Positions 50,713 through 60,837 of a DNA stretch of 64,000 nucleotides are shown here, one piece after another. Every line of letters starts with the position of its first letter. The stretch's first letter is position 1. The notes below the pieces were generated by a model, which ran no database searches, was not told where the DNA came from, and saw nothing but the letters and a program-made list of their open reading frames with translations. The position numbers and the translations under genes were made by a program. The DNA is from an uncultured Acidimicrobiia bacterium (GTDB lineage: Bacteria; Actinomycetota; Acidimicrobiia; Acidimicrobiales; CAIXPF01). Location of the stretch: assembly GCA_903921205.1 (NCBI GenBank), contig CAIXPF010000034.1, forward strand, positions 1 to 64,000, in the 5' to 3' direction.

Positions 50713-50755
50713 CGTCTTCGCTGCCACGCCGGGGAGCTCCCGCTAGGGTGCGCGC

Positions 50756-51601
50756 ATGCGCTTCGGGGTGACGTTGACCAACAACTGGGGAGTCGAGGAC
50801 GTGGAGGGCTTGGTGGCGCTCGGCCCCTGGCTCGAGGAGCTGGGATACGACTCGGTCTGGGTCAACCACCACGTGCTCAACATCGGCTACGTGCACGACC
50901 GTCTCGGCGGTCGGCCCTACCACGACGCCCTCACCGTGATGACCTGGGTCGCCGCGCGCACCAGCACCATACGTCTCGGTACGAGCGTGCTCGTCATGCC
51001 CTACCTGCAGCCGATGGCCCTGGCCAAGACCCTCGCCACCCTGGACCAGCTCTCGGGTGGCCGGGTCATCGCCGGCGTCGGGGTGGGCAGCCTCGAAGCC
51101 GAGCACGAGCTGCTCGACCTGGTGCCCTTTGCCGAACGCGGTGCCTACGGCGACGAGTTCATCGCCGTCATGCGTACCCTTTGGGACGACGCCGAGCCGC
51201 GCCATACCGGGAAGTACTTCCGGCTCGAGGGCGCCCTCGCGGCCCCCAAGCCGTTGCAGAGCCCACTGCCGGTCTTCGTCGGTGGCAACGGCCGGCCGGC
51301 GCTGCGCCGGGTGGCCCGCTTCGCCCAGGGCTGGCACCCCCTCGGCATGTCGCCCGAACGGCTGGCCGAGCGTCTGCCGGCGCTGGAGGAGGAGCTCGCC
51401 AAGCAGGGCCGTACCCGGGCGGACTGCGAGCTGTCGCTGCGCTGGGACATCAAGGCCGACATCGACCCGCGGGCCCGGCTCGAGCAGTTCCGCGAGCAGG
51501 GCGTCGAGGAGATCGTGTGGTCACTCGGCACCCCGGATCTCGACCTGTTCCGCCGGACCTTCGAGCGGCTGGCCACCGAGGTCGTCCCCGACTTCCGCTG
51601 A
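50756..51601 (+). CDS. LLM class (probably F420-dependent) oxidoreductase
   Basis: MRFGVTLTNNWGVEDVEGLVALGPWLEELGYDSVWVNHHV...IRLGTSVLVMPYLQPMALAKTLATLDQLSGGRVIAGVGVG. Confidence 0.9.
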   Translation: MRFGVTLTNNWGVEDVEGLVALGPWLEELGYDSVWVNHHVLNIGYVHDRLGGRPYHDALTVMTWVAARTSTIRLGTSVLVMPYLQPMALAKTLATLDQLSGGRVIAGVGVGSLEAEHELLDLVPFAERGAYGDEFIAVMRTLWDDAEPRHTGKYFRLEGALAAPKPLQSPLPVFVGGNGRPALRRVARFAQGWHPLGMSPERLAERLPALEEELAKQGRTRADCELSLRWDIKADIDPRARLEQFREQGVEEIVWSLGTPDLDLFRRTFERLATEVVPDFR

Positions 51602-51640
51602 GAACCCGGCCCGGTTCAGCCCGGCAGCGTTCGCCCCGGC

Positions 51641-52615
51641 TCAGCCGGCGAGGTCCACCGCACCGCAGTCGACGATGCGGCCCGACTCGGCCGGCGCGTC
51701 CGGCTCGGTGCGCGTCACCCCGTTGCCGAGCACCACCAGCTGGTTCCCATCACGGGTGTAGGTGCGCCGCGTCACGTCGTAGCCCGAGGCGGGGTTCGGC
51801 GCCGACTGCACCTCGACCAGGGTGGACCCGTCCCCAGCGTTCTCGCAGCGCAGGCCTTCCTGATGGCCGACCGACGCACCGACCAGGAAGCTCGCCTGAC
51901 GGCCGGCACGATCGACCATGGGCAACAGGTCGCATCCGTCGACCCGGTACAGCCCGACCGTACGGGCCGAGGCACCCGAGCCGGTGAGGACGAAGAGCAC
52001 CGGGCGGGCCGTCTCACCGCCCGGCTCGCTGCCCGCGCCGAGTACCACGGCCCCGAGCACCCGGACCTCGCCCGGAGCAGGGTCCTCGGCGACGGCGGTG
52101 TCCGATCCCCCACCGGCGGCGAAGCTCACCCGCAGATGCCAATCGCCCGCCCCCGGCCGCGTCCCGACCGCGTAGCTCGTCACGGTGTCCGCCGCACCGT
52201 CGCCGTCGAGATCGGCGCTGAGCGTCCGCACCCGCGCCGCCCCGGCCGGCAGGGCACCGAGCACAGCGCAGCGTGCCAGCGATGCCGCCCCGGTCTCGGT
52301 CGCCGGGGGCCGCGAGACCGTCGTCGAGGTCACCGGTACCGACGCCGTGGTGACGGACGCCGAGTTCCCCGGCCCTCCGGCACCGGCACCGGCGTTCGCT
52401 GACGCGCCGGAACCGGCCGGACCGGACCCGGGCCGCGTCCCCGACGGCGTTGCCACCGTCCCCGGCGACGCATCTGCGGGCCGGCTCGTACCGGCCGGCG
52501 ATGCCAGCTCCACCGCGTCGTCCGCGCTACGGCACCCGCTGGTCGCGCCGACCACGGCGGTCAGGGCGAGCAGCAGCACCAAGAGCGGTTTCCGACAACG
52601 GCCGGCTTCGAGCAA
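51641..52615 (-). CDS. Putative lipoprotein with low-complexity linker
   Basis: N-terminus LLVLLLALTAVVGATSGCRSADD (lipobox-like); Ser/Thr/Gly/Pro-rich linker; LSADLDGDGAADTVTSYAVG. Confidence 0.65.
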   Translation of the reverse strand: MLEAGRCRKPLLVLLLALTAVVGATSGCRSADDAVELASPAGTSRPADASPGTVATPSGTRPGSGPAGSGASANAGAGAGGPGNSASVTTASVPVTSTTVSRPPATETGAASLARCAVLGALPAGAARVRTLSADLDGDGAADTVTSYAVGTRPGAGDWHLRVSFAAGGGSDTAVAEDPAPGEVRVLGAVVLGAGSEPGGETARPVLFVLTGSGASARTVGLYRVDGCDLLPMVDRAGRQASFLVGASVGHQEGLRCENAGDGSTLVEVQSAPNPASGYDVTRRTYTRDGNQLVVLGNGVTRTEPDAPAESGRIVDCGAVDLAG

Positions 52616-52731
52616 CGGATCCCTCCTGCGCGATCGCTCTCAGGATACGGGGGCCCGGCCCGATCGGGACCGGACCCCGCACACGATCCCGGTCGGGGCG
52701 TCGCCGCATGCTCCAGAGCTCCGGTCAGACC

Positions 52732-53583
52732 TCAGCGGTCCTCGGGCCGGTACAGGCGGATCGGGTGTGGCTCGGTGAGCCACTTCGCCTGCTTGCGCCA
52801 CGGCTTGCCCGCCCGGAACCCGCCGTCGACCACCAGGGCGTGCCCGGTGATCCACTCGCTGTCGTCGGAGGCGAGGAACAGGGCGGCCTTGGCGATGTCG
52901 AGCGCCTCACCCATCCGGTGCATCGGCTGGGCGTCGACGCTGGCCGCCCGGGCCTTCTCGAGGGTCTTCTCGGCCGCTTCGCGACCTGCCGTGCCGAGCG
53001 GCTTGCCGGCATAGAGGGGGGTGGCGATGAAGCCGGGACAGATGCAGTTGACCCGTACGTTCTGCTCGGCGAGTTCGTTGGCCACGGTGGTGGTGAGCTG
53101 GATGACCGCGGCCTTCGCCACGTTGTAGAGGTGTGCACCGACCCCGCCACCGAGCCCGGCGATGGAGGCCGTCGAGATGATCGAGCCCGACTCCTGGGCC
53201 TTGAGCACCGGGGCGGCGTACTTCATGCCGTAGAACACGCCCTTGAGCAGCACGTCGAAGGTGATGTCCCAGTCCTCGCTGGAGATGGACTGGATCGGGC
53301 CCATGGCGCCGCCGAACCCGGCGTTGTTGAACACCACGTCGAGGCGGCCGAACTGGTTGGTGGCCTCGTCGATGAGCGCAGCGACCTGCTCCTCCTTGGT
53401 CACGTTGCAGGGCAGGAAGGCGCAGCGGTCACCGAGACGGCCGGCGGTCTCCTCGCCGACCTCGGCCTGCATGTCGCCGATGACCACCGAGGCACCCTCG
53501 GCGATGAACAGTTCTGCGGTGGCGGCGCCGATGCCGCTCGCGCCACCGGTGATGACCGCGACCTTGCCGTCGAGCCGTCCCAT
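52732..53583 (-). CDS. SDR family oxidoreductase
   Basis: MGRLDGKVAVITGGASGIGAATAELFIAEGASVVIGD; VVFNNAG; STASIAGLGGGVGAHLYNVAKAAV (YxxxK). Confidence 0.95.
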   Translation of the reverse strand: MGRLDGKVAVITGGASGIGAATAELFIAEGASVVIGDMQAEVGEETAGRLGDRCAFLPCNVTKEEQVAALIDEATNQFGRLDVVFNNAGFGGAMGPIQSISSEDWDITFDVLLKGVFYGMKYAAPVLKAQESGSIISTASIAGLGGGVGAHLYNVAKAAVIQLTTTVANELAEQNVRVNCICPGFIATPLYAGKPLGTAGREAAEKTLEKARAASVDAQPMHRMGEALDIAKAALFLASDDSEWITGHALVVDGGFRAGKPWRKQAKWLTEPHPIRLYRPEDR

Positions 53584-53692
53584 GGTTGTGTCTCCCCCGT
53601 TGCGGTGCCGGGCACTCCCTGTCCCGGCGGCGTGAGGGCCACCGTACCCGTCCGGCCACGGCGGCCGCCCCGCTGCCCGGACCGCCGGTAGC

Positions 53693-54784
53693 GTGTCCGC
53701 CGTGCGCGACGCCACCCCGACCGATGCGGCCACCGGCTTCACCGCGATCCCCGTGGTCGACCTCCGCCGTTGGGACCAGGGTGCGGCGGAACGGGCCCGC
53801 CTCGCCGACGAGGTCCGCCGGATCTGCCACGAGGTCGGCTTCTTCACGCTCGTGGGCCACGGCGTCGACGACGCCTTCCTCGACCGGTACGTCACGATGT
53901 TGCAGGCCTTCTTCGCCCTCGACGTGGCCGACAAGGCCCGAATCGACAAGGTCGCCTCACCGCACTTCCGCGGCTGGGAACGGGTCGGTTCGGAGCTCAC
54001 CGGCGGCCGGACCGACTACCGGGAACAGCTCGACGTGTCGAGCGAGCACCCGGCCTACCCCCGCGACGTCGAGCCGGAGTACCTGCGCCTCGACGGGCCC
54101 AACCAATGGCTGCCCGAGTCGGTGCTGCCCGGCTTCCGGGCCACCGTGACGGAGTTCTTCGCCCGCATGGACGTGCTGGCGCACCGGATCATGGCGGTCG
54201 TGGCCACCGGGCTGGGCCTGCCCGAGCGGTACTTCGCCGAGATGTTCGGGGAACGGCCGCACTCGCTGGCCAAGCTGATCAGCTACCCACCGACCCCGCC
54301 CGGCGAGGCCGGGGTCAACCCCCACCACGACGCCGGGTTCCTCACGATCCTGCTGCAGCACGGGGTGGGCGGGCTGCAGGCGCTCTCCCCCGACGGCGCC
54401 TGGGTGGACATCGAGCCTCGTCCGGGCGCCTTCGTGATCAACACCGGCGAGATGCTGCAGGAACTGTCCGGCAACTACGTCGTCGCCGCCACCCACCGGG
54501 TCATCACCGCCGAGGCCCGGTTCTCCTCGGCCTACTTCCACGGTCCGGACCTGCGGACCCCGCTCGACCCGCTGCCCCTCGACCCCCGTTTCGCCGACGC
54601 GGTCGCCGCCTCGGCCCGCCACGCCGGGGCAGGCTTCATGGCCCGCCGCAGCGAGCTCACCGACGGGATCGACGGTATCGCCAGCCGCGAGGGCGCCGGC
54701 GTCTACGGCCGCCAGCTGTGGAACTACTACAGCCGGAGTTACCCGGCGAACATGGCCCGCCACTACGGCGCGGGCGGGGCCTGA
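53693..54784 (+). CDS. Isopenicillin N synthase-like 2-oxoglutarate/Fe(II) oxygenase
   Basis: IPVVDLRRWDQG...EVGFFTLVGHGVDDAFLDRYV; NPHHDAGFLTILLQHGVGGLQAL; FVINTGEMLQELSGNYVVAATHRV (HxD...H, RxS-type region). Confidence 0.9.
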   Translation: MSAVRDATPTDAATGFTAIPVVDLRRWDQGAAERARLADEVRRICHEVGFFTLVGHGVDDAFLDRYVTMLQAFFALDVADKARIDKVASPHFRGWERVGSELTGGRTDYREQLDVSSEHPAYPRDVEPEYLRLDGPNQWLPESVLPGFRATVTEFFARMDVLAHRIMAVVATGLGLPERYFAEMFGERPHSLAKLISYPPTPPGEAGVNPHHDAGFLTILLQHGVGGLQALSPDGAWVDIEPRPGAFVINTGEMLQELSGNYVVAATHRVITAEARFSSAYFHGPDLRTPLDPLPLDPRFADAVAASARHAGAGFMARRSELTDGIDGIASREGAGVYGRQLWNYYSRSYPANMARHYGAGGA

Positions 54785-54844
54785 CGCCACAGCCGGCGGG
54801 CGGGACCCGGCCGAACGCCGGCCGGTCCCGCCGACCGACCGGAC

Positions 54845-56050
54845 CTACCGGCGGATGGTCGCCTTCTCGACCGACGCTCCGACCACCGGGATCTCGTCAT
54901 CGGCCAACGGCTGCATCCAGTTCTTGCGGGCCAGCGCAGCCTCCAGGTAGGGCGCCAGCTCGGCGGCCTTGCGGGCCTCGTGCGCCTCCCGGGCGGGCTC
55001 GAAGTGCGGCAGCACCTCGGTGCCGAACAGCTCGAGCGAGTTGCAGATGTCCTCGTGGCGGTTCAACCCGCCCTGCTGCAGGAAGATCACCTGGTCGACC
55101 CCGACCTCCTCGTAGGCCCGCACCAGCTCACCGAACTGCGCCGGCGTCCCGATGCCGGCGGCCGGCTTGGACAGGCCACGGGTCGAGGACTGGGCCAGGT
55201 AGTCCTCCCACAGGGTGGTGCGGCCCGGCACGTTGGGCTTCTCCACCAGGGCCCGCATGGCGTAGTTGAAGAACCGGAACCCGTCGATGCCCTTCTGCAC
55301 CGCCCGCTCGGGGTCGTGGTCGAGCGAGAACGGCGCCACCATCGCGATGTTGGCGTTGACCGCATGGCCCAGCGGCACGCACTCCTCGGAGCGGATGATC
55401 GAGTAGTAGGCGTCGGCCCAGCGCCTGGCCTCGTCGGGATCGACGAAGCTGAACGCCAGCGCCCCCAGGCCGTTGCGGGCCGCCGTCTCGATGGTGGCCC
55501 GGTTGGTGCAGGCCATCCACATCGGCGGGTGCGGCTTCTGCACCGGCTTGGGCAGCACGTTGCGGCACGGCATCGAGAAGTACTGGCCCTCGTAGCCGGG
55601 GTAGGGGTCCATCGCCATCATGTTGGCGATCTGCTCGGCGGCCTCGAGGGCCATCGCCCGCTTCTCCTTGCCGCTGATGTTGAAGCCCCGCAGCTCCATG
55701 CGGGTGGCGCTCTCGCCGATGCCGAGCTCGGCCCGGCCCTGCGACACGAGGTCCAACATGCCGACCGCCTCGGCGGTACGGGCCGGGTGGTTGTAGAGCG
55801 GGATCACCTGGCGGATGCCGAACCCGACCCGGATGCGTTCGGTCTTGGCCGCCAAGGCCGACAGGAACACCTCCGACGCCGAGCAGTGGGAGTACTCGTC
55901 GAGGAAGTGGTGCTCCACCGCCCAGGCATGGTGGATACCGAGCTTGTCGGCCAGCACCACCTGCTCGATGGCCTCCTGGACCAGGCGCAGCTCGGCCTGC
56001 TCGTCCCACGGCTTGGGCAACTGCAACTCGTAGAACACCCCGAAACGCAT
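54845..56050 (-). CDS. LLM class flavin-dependent oxidoreductase
   Basis: MRFGVFYELQLPKPWDEQAELRLVQEAIEQVVLADKLGIHHAWAVEHHFLDEYSHCSASEVFLSALAAKTERIRVGFGIRQVIPLYNHPARTAEAVGMLDLVSQGRAELGIGESAT. Confidence 0.93.
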   Translation of the reverse strand: MRFGVFYELQLPKPWDEQAELRLVQEAIEQVVLADKLGIHHAWAVEHHFLDEYSHCSASEVFLSALAAKTERIRVGFGIRQVIPLYNHPARTAEAVGMLDLVSQGRAELGIGESATRMELRGFNISGKEKRAMALEAAEQIANMMAMDPYPGYEGQYFSMPCRNVLPKPVQKPHPPMWMACTNRATIETAARNGLGALAFSFVDPDEARRWADAYYSIIRSEECVPLGHAVNANIAMVAPFSLDHDPERAVQKGIDGFRFFNYAMRALVEKPNVPGRTTLWEDYLAQSSTRGLSKPAAGIGTPAQFGELVRAYEEVGVDQVIFLQQGGLNRHEDICNSLELFGTEVLPHFEPAREAHEARKAAELAPYLEAALARKNWMQPLADDEIPVVGASVEKATIRR

Positions 56051-56146
56051 CGTTCGAACCCCCCAGATCCAGATGCAGCGATGATGCTCGTCATCGTCGG
56101 TCACCGCCCCGCCCGGAAGCGAATCGGGCGAGGTGATGGCCGCCCC

Positions 56147-58129
56147 TCAGCGGGTGCGGGCGAACTCCTCGAACGCACTCAGCGACTCGGGGTTGGCCAG
56201 CGAACCCTTGCTCGCCACCTTGTCGGCCTCGGCGCCCTGCAGGATGCGCTTGACCGGCAGCTCCAGCTTCTTGCCCGACAGGGTGCGGGGCACCGCTGCC
56301 ACCGCGACCATACGGTCTGGTACGTGGCGGGGTGAGAGGTCGGCGCGCAGGGCGGCGGCGACCTTGCCCCGCAGGGCGTCGTCGAGCTCGACACCCGGTT
56401 GCAGCACCACGAACAGCAGCAGCTCACCGGCGGTGCCCCCGGCGTCCTCGAGGTGGACCACCAGGCTGTCCGCCACCTCGGGCAGGCCCTCCACCACCGA
56501 ATAGAACTCGGAGGTGCCCAGCCGGACGCCGCCCCGGTTCAGCGTGGCGTCGGAGCGGCCGGAGATCACGCAGGAACCGTGCTCGGTGAAGGTCAGCCAG
56601 TCGCCGTGCCGCCACACGCCGGGGAAGTCCTCGAAGTAGGCGGCGCGGTACTTGGCGCCGTCGGGATCGTTCCAGAAGCCCACCGGCATCGACGGCATCG
56701 GCTCGGTCACCACCAACTCGCCGGTCTCGCCCTGCGGGACCGCGGTGGCGTCGGGCCCGAAGGCCTCCAGCTTGCAGCCCAGGTACGGCCGGGACATCTC
56801 GCCCGACCACACCGGGGTGAGGGTGGTCATTCCCACGAACGCCGAGGCGATGTCGGTGCCGCCGGACACCGAGTTGAGGAACAGCCGCTCACCGAGCTGC
56901 TCGTAGAGGTAGTCGAACGCCTCCGGCGGCAACGGCGCCCCGGTGGAGGCGACGTTGCGGATGGCCGACAGGTCGCCGGCATCGGCCAGGTCCAGGCCCT
57001 GCTTGCGGCAGGACACGTAGTACGGCGCCGAGCCTCCGAAGAACGTGAGCTTCTCCTCGGCGGCCATCGTCCACAGGCCCAGGGCGTCGGGGAAGAGCGG
57101 GTTGCCGTCGAGGCAGACCAGCGTGGCGCCGAACAGCAAGGTCGACAGCACGTAGTTCCACATCATCCAGCCCGTGGTGGAGAACCAGAACAGGCGGTCG
57201 TGGGGCTTCACGTCGTTGAACAGGCCGAGCAGCTTGTGGTGCTCGAGGGTGACCCCGCCGTGGCCGTGCACGATGGCCTTGGGCAGCCCGGTGGTGCCCG
57301 AGGAGTACAGCACGTAGAGCGGGTGGGTGAACGGCATCGGGTCGAACAGGGCGGCGCCGTCAGCAGGCTCGGCGGCGAGCAACTCGTCCCAGGTCATGGC
57401 GTCGGGCACCCGGGTGGGGTCGGGGTCGAGGTAGGGCAGCACCACCGTGGTCTGCACCGTGGGCAGCGCGGCACGGATGGCGGCGACCTCGGCCACCCGG
57501 TCCATCACCCGGTCCCCGAAGCGGTAGCCGTCGACCACCAGCAGCACCTTGGGCTCGATCTGGCCGAAGCGGTCCACCACCGAGCGGGTGCCGAACTCGG
57601 GCGCACAGGTCGACCACACCGCGCCCATCGACGTGGCGGCCAGGAAGGCCACGATGGTCTCGGGCACGTGCGGCAGGTAGGCGGCCACCCGGTCGCCGGC
57701 GACCACGCCGAGCTGCTGCAGGCCGGCGCGACAGCGGGCCACCGCGGCGGCGAGCTCGCCGTAGGTCATCTCGGTGCGGGGCCGGGTCTGGGACCGGCCG
57801 ACCAGGGCGACCCGGTCGCGGTTGGCCGGGTCGGTGGCCACCCGCAGGATGTGCCCGGCGTAGTTGACGGTGGCGCCCTCGAACCACCGGGCACCCGGCA
57901 TCACCGGGTCGGCCAACACCTGCGCGTAGGGCGTGGCCGACTCGATGTCGAAGTAGTCCCAGATCGACTGCCAGAACCCCCCGAGGTCGGTGACCGACCA
58001 GTTCCACAGGGTGTCGTAGTCGTCGAAGTGGCCGATCTCCTGCTCGCGCAGCCATTCGACGTAATGCCCGAGGTTGGACCCCGCCTTCTCACGGTCGGTC
58101 GGGTCCCACAGCAGATCACCAGCAGCCAT
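56147..58129 (-). CDS. Acetoacetate--CoA ligase
   Basis: 661 codons; IWDYFDIESATPYAQVLADPVMPGARWFEGATVNYAGHIL; VLYSSGTTGLPKAIVHGHGG; ISGRSDATLNRGGVRLGTSEFYSVVE. Confidence 0.93.
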   Translation of the reverse strand: MAAGDLLWDPTDREKAGSNLGHYVEWLREQEIGHFDDYDTLWNWSVTDLGGFWQSIWDYFDIESATPYAQVLADPVMPGARWFEGATVNYAGHILRVATDPANRDRVALVGRSQTRPRTEMTYGELAAAVARCRAGLQQLGVVAGDRVAAYLPHVPETIVAFLAATSMGAVWSTCAPEFGTRSVVDRFGQIEPKVLLVVDGYRFGDRVMDRVAEVAAIRAALPTVQTTVVLPYLDPDPTRVPDAMTWDELLAAEPADGAALFDPMPFTHPLYVLYSSGTTGLPKAIVHGHGGVTLEHHKLLGLFNDVKPHDRLFWFSTTGWMMWNYVLSTLLFGATLVCLDGNPLFPDALGLWTMAAEEKLTFFGGSAPYYVSCRKQGLDLADAGDLSAIRNVASTGAPLPPEAFDYLYEQLGERLFLNSVSGGTDIASAFVGMTTLTPVWSGEMSRPYLGCKLEAFGPDATAVPQGETGELVVTEPMPSMPVGFWNDPDGAKYRAAYFEDFPGVWRHGDWLTFTEHGSCVISGRSDATLNRGGVRLGTSEFYSVVEGLPEVADSLVVHLEDAGGTAGELLLFVVLQPGVELDDALRGKVAAALRADLSPRHVPDRMVAVAAVPRTLSGKKLELPVKRILQGAEADKVASKGSLANPESLSAFEEFARTR

Positions 58130-58190
58130 GGGCGCGAAGCTAGACCGGCGGGCAGCGCCGGCGGGAGTGGCCGGCCGGACGCCGCCCGGC

Positions 58191-59912
58191 TCAGCCCTGG
58201 CGTTTGCGGATCTTGGCCCAGTCGTCGCGCAGGCCGACCGTGCGGTGGAACAGGCCCGGTCGGTCGGCGTCGGCGCAGTAGTAGCCAAGACGCTCGAACT
58301 GCACCCGCTGCGACGGTGCCGCCTCGGCCAGCGCCGGTTCGAGCTTGGCCCCGGAGATCACCTCGAGGGAGGCCGGGTTGAGGAAGTCCAACGGGTCGCG
58401 ACCCTCGTGGGCGTCAGGGTGTGCCTCGGTGAACAGCCGGTTGTAGTGGCGTACCTCGGCATCGACGGCATGGGCTGCGGACACCCAGTGCAGCGTGGTC
58501 TTGACCTTGCGCCCGTCGGGCGACTGCCCGCCGGCGGTGGCCGGGTCATAGGTGCAGCGCAGCTCGACGATCTCGCCGTCGTCGTTCTTGACCACGTCGG
58601 TGCAGCGGATGAAGTAGGCGTAGCGCAGCCGCACCTCGTTGCCGGGCGACAGCCGGTAGAACTTCGGTGCCGGGACCTCCATGAAGTCGTCGGCCTCGAG
58701 GTACAGCTCACGCGAGAACGGCACCTGCCGGGTCCCGGCGGTGGGGTCCTCGGGGTTGTTGACCGCCTCGAGCCATTCCACCTGGCCCTCGGGGTAGTTC
58801 TCGATGACCACCTTGATGGGCCGCAGCACCGCGGTGCGCCGCAACGAGGTGCGGTTCAACTCGTCACGCACGAACGACTCGAGCAGCTCGATCTCGTGGA
58901 TGGAGTTCACCTTTGCCACACCGATGTGGGCGCAGAACGCCCGCAGCGCCTCGGGCGGATAGCCCAGCCGGCGCAGGCCCCGCAGGGTGGGCATGCGGGG
59001 GTCGTCCCAGCCCTCGACGAGGCCGTGGGTCACCAGGTGCAGCAACTTGCGCTTGGACAGAACGGTGTAGGTGAGCTGCAGACGGGCGAACTCGTACTGG
59101 TGGGGATGGTTGCCCGGCACCGCCAGCGTGTCGAGCTCGCCGAGCTCGCCGAGACGGTCGAGGAACCAGTCGTAGAGCGGACGGTGGGCGTCGAACTCGA
59201 GGGTGCACACCGAATGGGTGGTGCCCTCGATGGCGTCGGACTGGCCGTGGGCCCAGTCATAGGTCGGGTAGATCGGCCAGCGGTCGCCGGTGCGGTGATG
59301 GTGGGCATGGCGGATGCGGTACAGCACCGGGTCGCGCAGCTGCGGGTTGGGGTGCGCCATGTCGATCCGGGCCCGCAGCACCCGGGCGCCGTCGGGGAAC
59401 TCCCCCGCCCGCATCCCGCGGAACAGCGCCAGGTTCTCCTCGACGGTGCGGGTCCGGAACGGGCTGTCGGTGCCCGGCTCGGTGAACCCGCCGCGTTGGG
59501 CGGAGATGGTCTCGGCGTCCTGGTCGTCGACGTAGGCCAGCCCGGCACCGATCAGCCGCTCGGCCCACCGGTAGAGCTGCTCGAAGTAGTCCGAGGCGTA
59601 GCGGGTCTCGCCCGGTTCGAAGCCCAGCCAACGCACGTCGGTCTCGATGCCGGTCACGTAGTCGACGCTCTCGGTCTCGGGGTTGGTGTCGTCCATGCGC
59701 AGCCGGCACAGGCCCCCGAACTCGGCCGCGACCCCGAAGTTCAGGCAGATCGACTTGGCATGACCGATGTGCAGGTACCCGTTGGGCTCCGGTGGGAACC
59801 GGGTCTGCACCCGACCTGCGAAGGTGCCCTCCTGCTGGTCGCGCTGGACCTGCTCGCGAATGAAATCGACGTGGTGGGGGGCACTCGTTGGATCGCCGGC
59901 CGGGTTGCTCAC
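58191..59912 (-). CDS. glnS: Glutaminyl-tRNA synthetase
   Basis: [45 protein letters not shown] (HIGH); [35 protein letters not shown] (KMSKS-like). Confidence 0.94.
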   Translation of the reverse strand: MSNPAGDPTSAPHHVDFIREQVQRDQQEGTFAGRVQTRFPPEPNGYLHIGHAKSICLNFGVAAEFGGLCRLRMDDTNPETESVDYVTGIETDVRWLGFEPGETRYASDYFEQLYRWAERLIGAGLAYVDDQDAETISAQRGGFTEPGTDSPFRTRTVEENLALFRGMRAGEFPDGARVLRARIDMAHPNPQLRDPVLYRIRHAHHHRTGDRWPIYPTYDWAHGQSDAIEGTTHSVCTLEFDAHRPLYDWFLDRLGELGELDTLAVPGNHPHQYEFARLQLTYTVLSKRKLLHLVTHGLVEGWDDPRMPTLRGLRRLGYPPEALRAFCAHIGVAKVNSIHEIELLESFVRDELNRTSLRRTAVLRPIKVVIENYPEGQVEWLEAVNNPEDPTAGTRQVPFSRELYLEADDFMEVPAPKFYRLSPGNEVRLRYAYFIRCTDVVKNDDGEIVELRCTYDPATAGGQSPDGRKVKTTLHWVSAAHAVDAEVRHYNRLFTEAHPDAHEGRDPLDFLNPASLEVISGAKLEPALAEAAPSQRVQFERLGYYCADADRPGLFHRTVGLRDDWAKIRKRQG

Positions 59913-59982
59913 CGTGCAATGCTCGCCGCTGGGCACGCCACAGGACAAGCACCCCTGCGCGGCGGGCCCGCCGGACGCGGCA

Positions 59983-60837
59983 TCACCGGCTGGCGGCGCT
60001 GGTGAAGCGGCGCACGGTGAGGGTGGCGAACACCACGATGATGCCGAGCGCCCACAGCAGCGACTGCCATGCTGCGCCGCCGGGATCCTGGCCGTTGTAG
60101 AGCGCCCGGGCGGCGTCGGTGACCAGGGTGAAGGGGTTGTGCTCGGCCAGCGTACGCACCCACGGTGCCATCTGGGTCGGGTCGACGAAGGCCGACGAGA
60201 CGAAGGTGAGCGGGAACATCCAGATGAACCCGGCCGAGTTCGCCGCCTCGACGGAACGGACGGACAACCCGATGAGGGCCTGGATCCAACTGAACGCGTA
60301 GCTGAACACCAGCAGCAGCCCGGTGGCGGCCAGCCCGCGGAGCAGACCGCCCTCGAAGCGGAACCCGATGATGAACGCCACCACCAGCATCACGCTGAAG
60401 GTGATGAGGTTGCGCAAGGCGTCGCTGACGGTGCGGCCGATGAGCACCGCCGACTGCGAGATGGGCAGCGACCGCAGCCGGTCGATGAAGCCCTTCTGCA
60501 GGTCCTCGGCGAGGCCGACGCCGGTGAACGCCGAGCCGAACACCACGGTCTGGGCGAAGATCCCCGGCATCAGGTACTGCGTGTAGGACATGCCCGGGAT
60601 CTCGATGGAGCCGCCGAACACGTAGCGGAACAACACCACGAACATGATCGGCTGCAGGGTGGCGAAGATCAGCAGCTCCGGGTTGCGGGGCATGGCCCGC
60701 AGGTGCCGGGTCGCCTCGTTCCACGAGTCGCGCAGGGCCCAGCGCACCCCGCCCGGCACGTCGCCGGCCCAGACCCGGCCCGGCTCGCCGGCGCCGGCGC
60801 CGGTCGTGGTGGTGGTGCTGACAGTCGGGGCACTCAT
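59983..60837 (-). CDS. ABC-2 type transporter permease (DrrB-like)
   Basis: 285 codons; [78 protein letters not shown]. Confidence 0.92.
   Translation of the reverse strand: MSAPTVSTTTTTGAGAGEPGRVWAGDVPGGVRWALRDSWNEATRHLRAMPRNPELLIFATLQPIMFVVLFRYVFGGSIEIPGMSYTQYLMPGIFAQTVVFGSAFTGVGLAEDLQKGFIDRLRSLPISQSAVLIGRTVSDALRNLITFSVMLVVAFIIGFRFEGGLLRGLAATGLLLVFSYAFSWIQALIGLSVRSVEAANSAGFIWMFPLTFVSSAFVDPTQMAPWVRTLAEHNPFTLVTDAARALYNGQDPGGAAWQSLLWALGIIVVFATLTVRRFTSAASR

Noticed and set aside
50613-50755. CRISPR array
   Set aside because: 11-bp direct repeats without regular spacers; no cas genes in the window.
56399-58381. 660-aa + strand ORF
   Set aside because: Antisense to acetoacetate--CoA ligase; low-complexity shadow ORF. 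The neighbouring 58074..60005 + ORF is likewise antisense to glnS.
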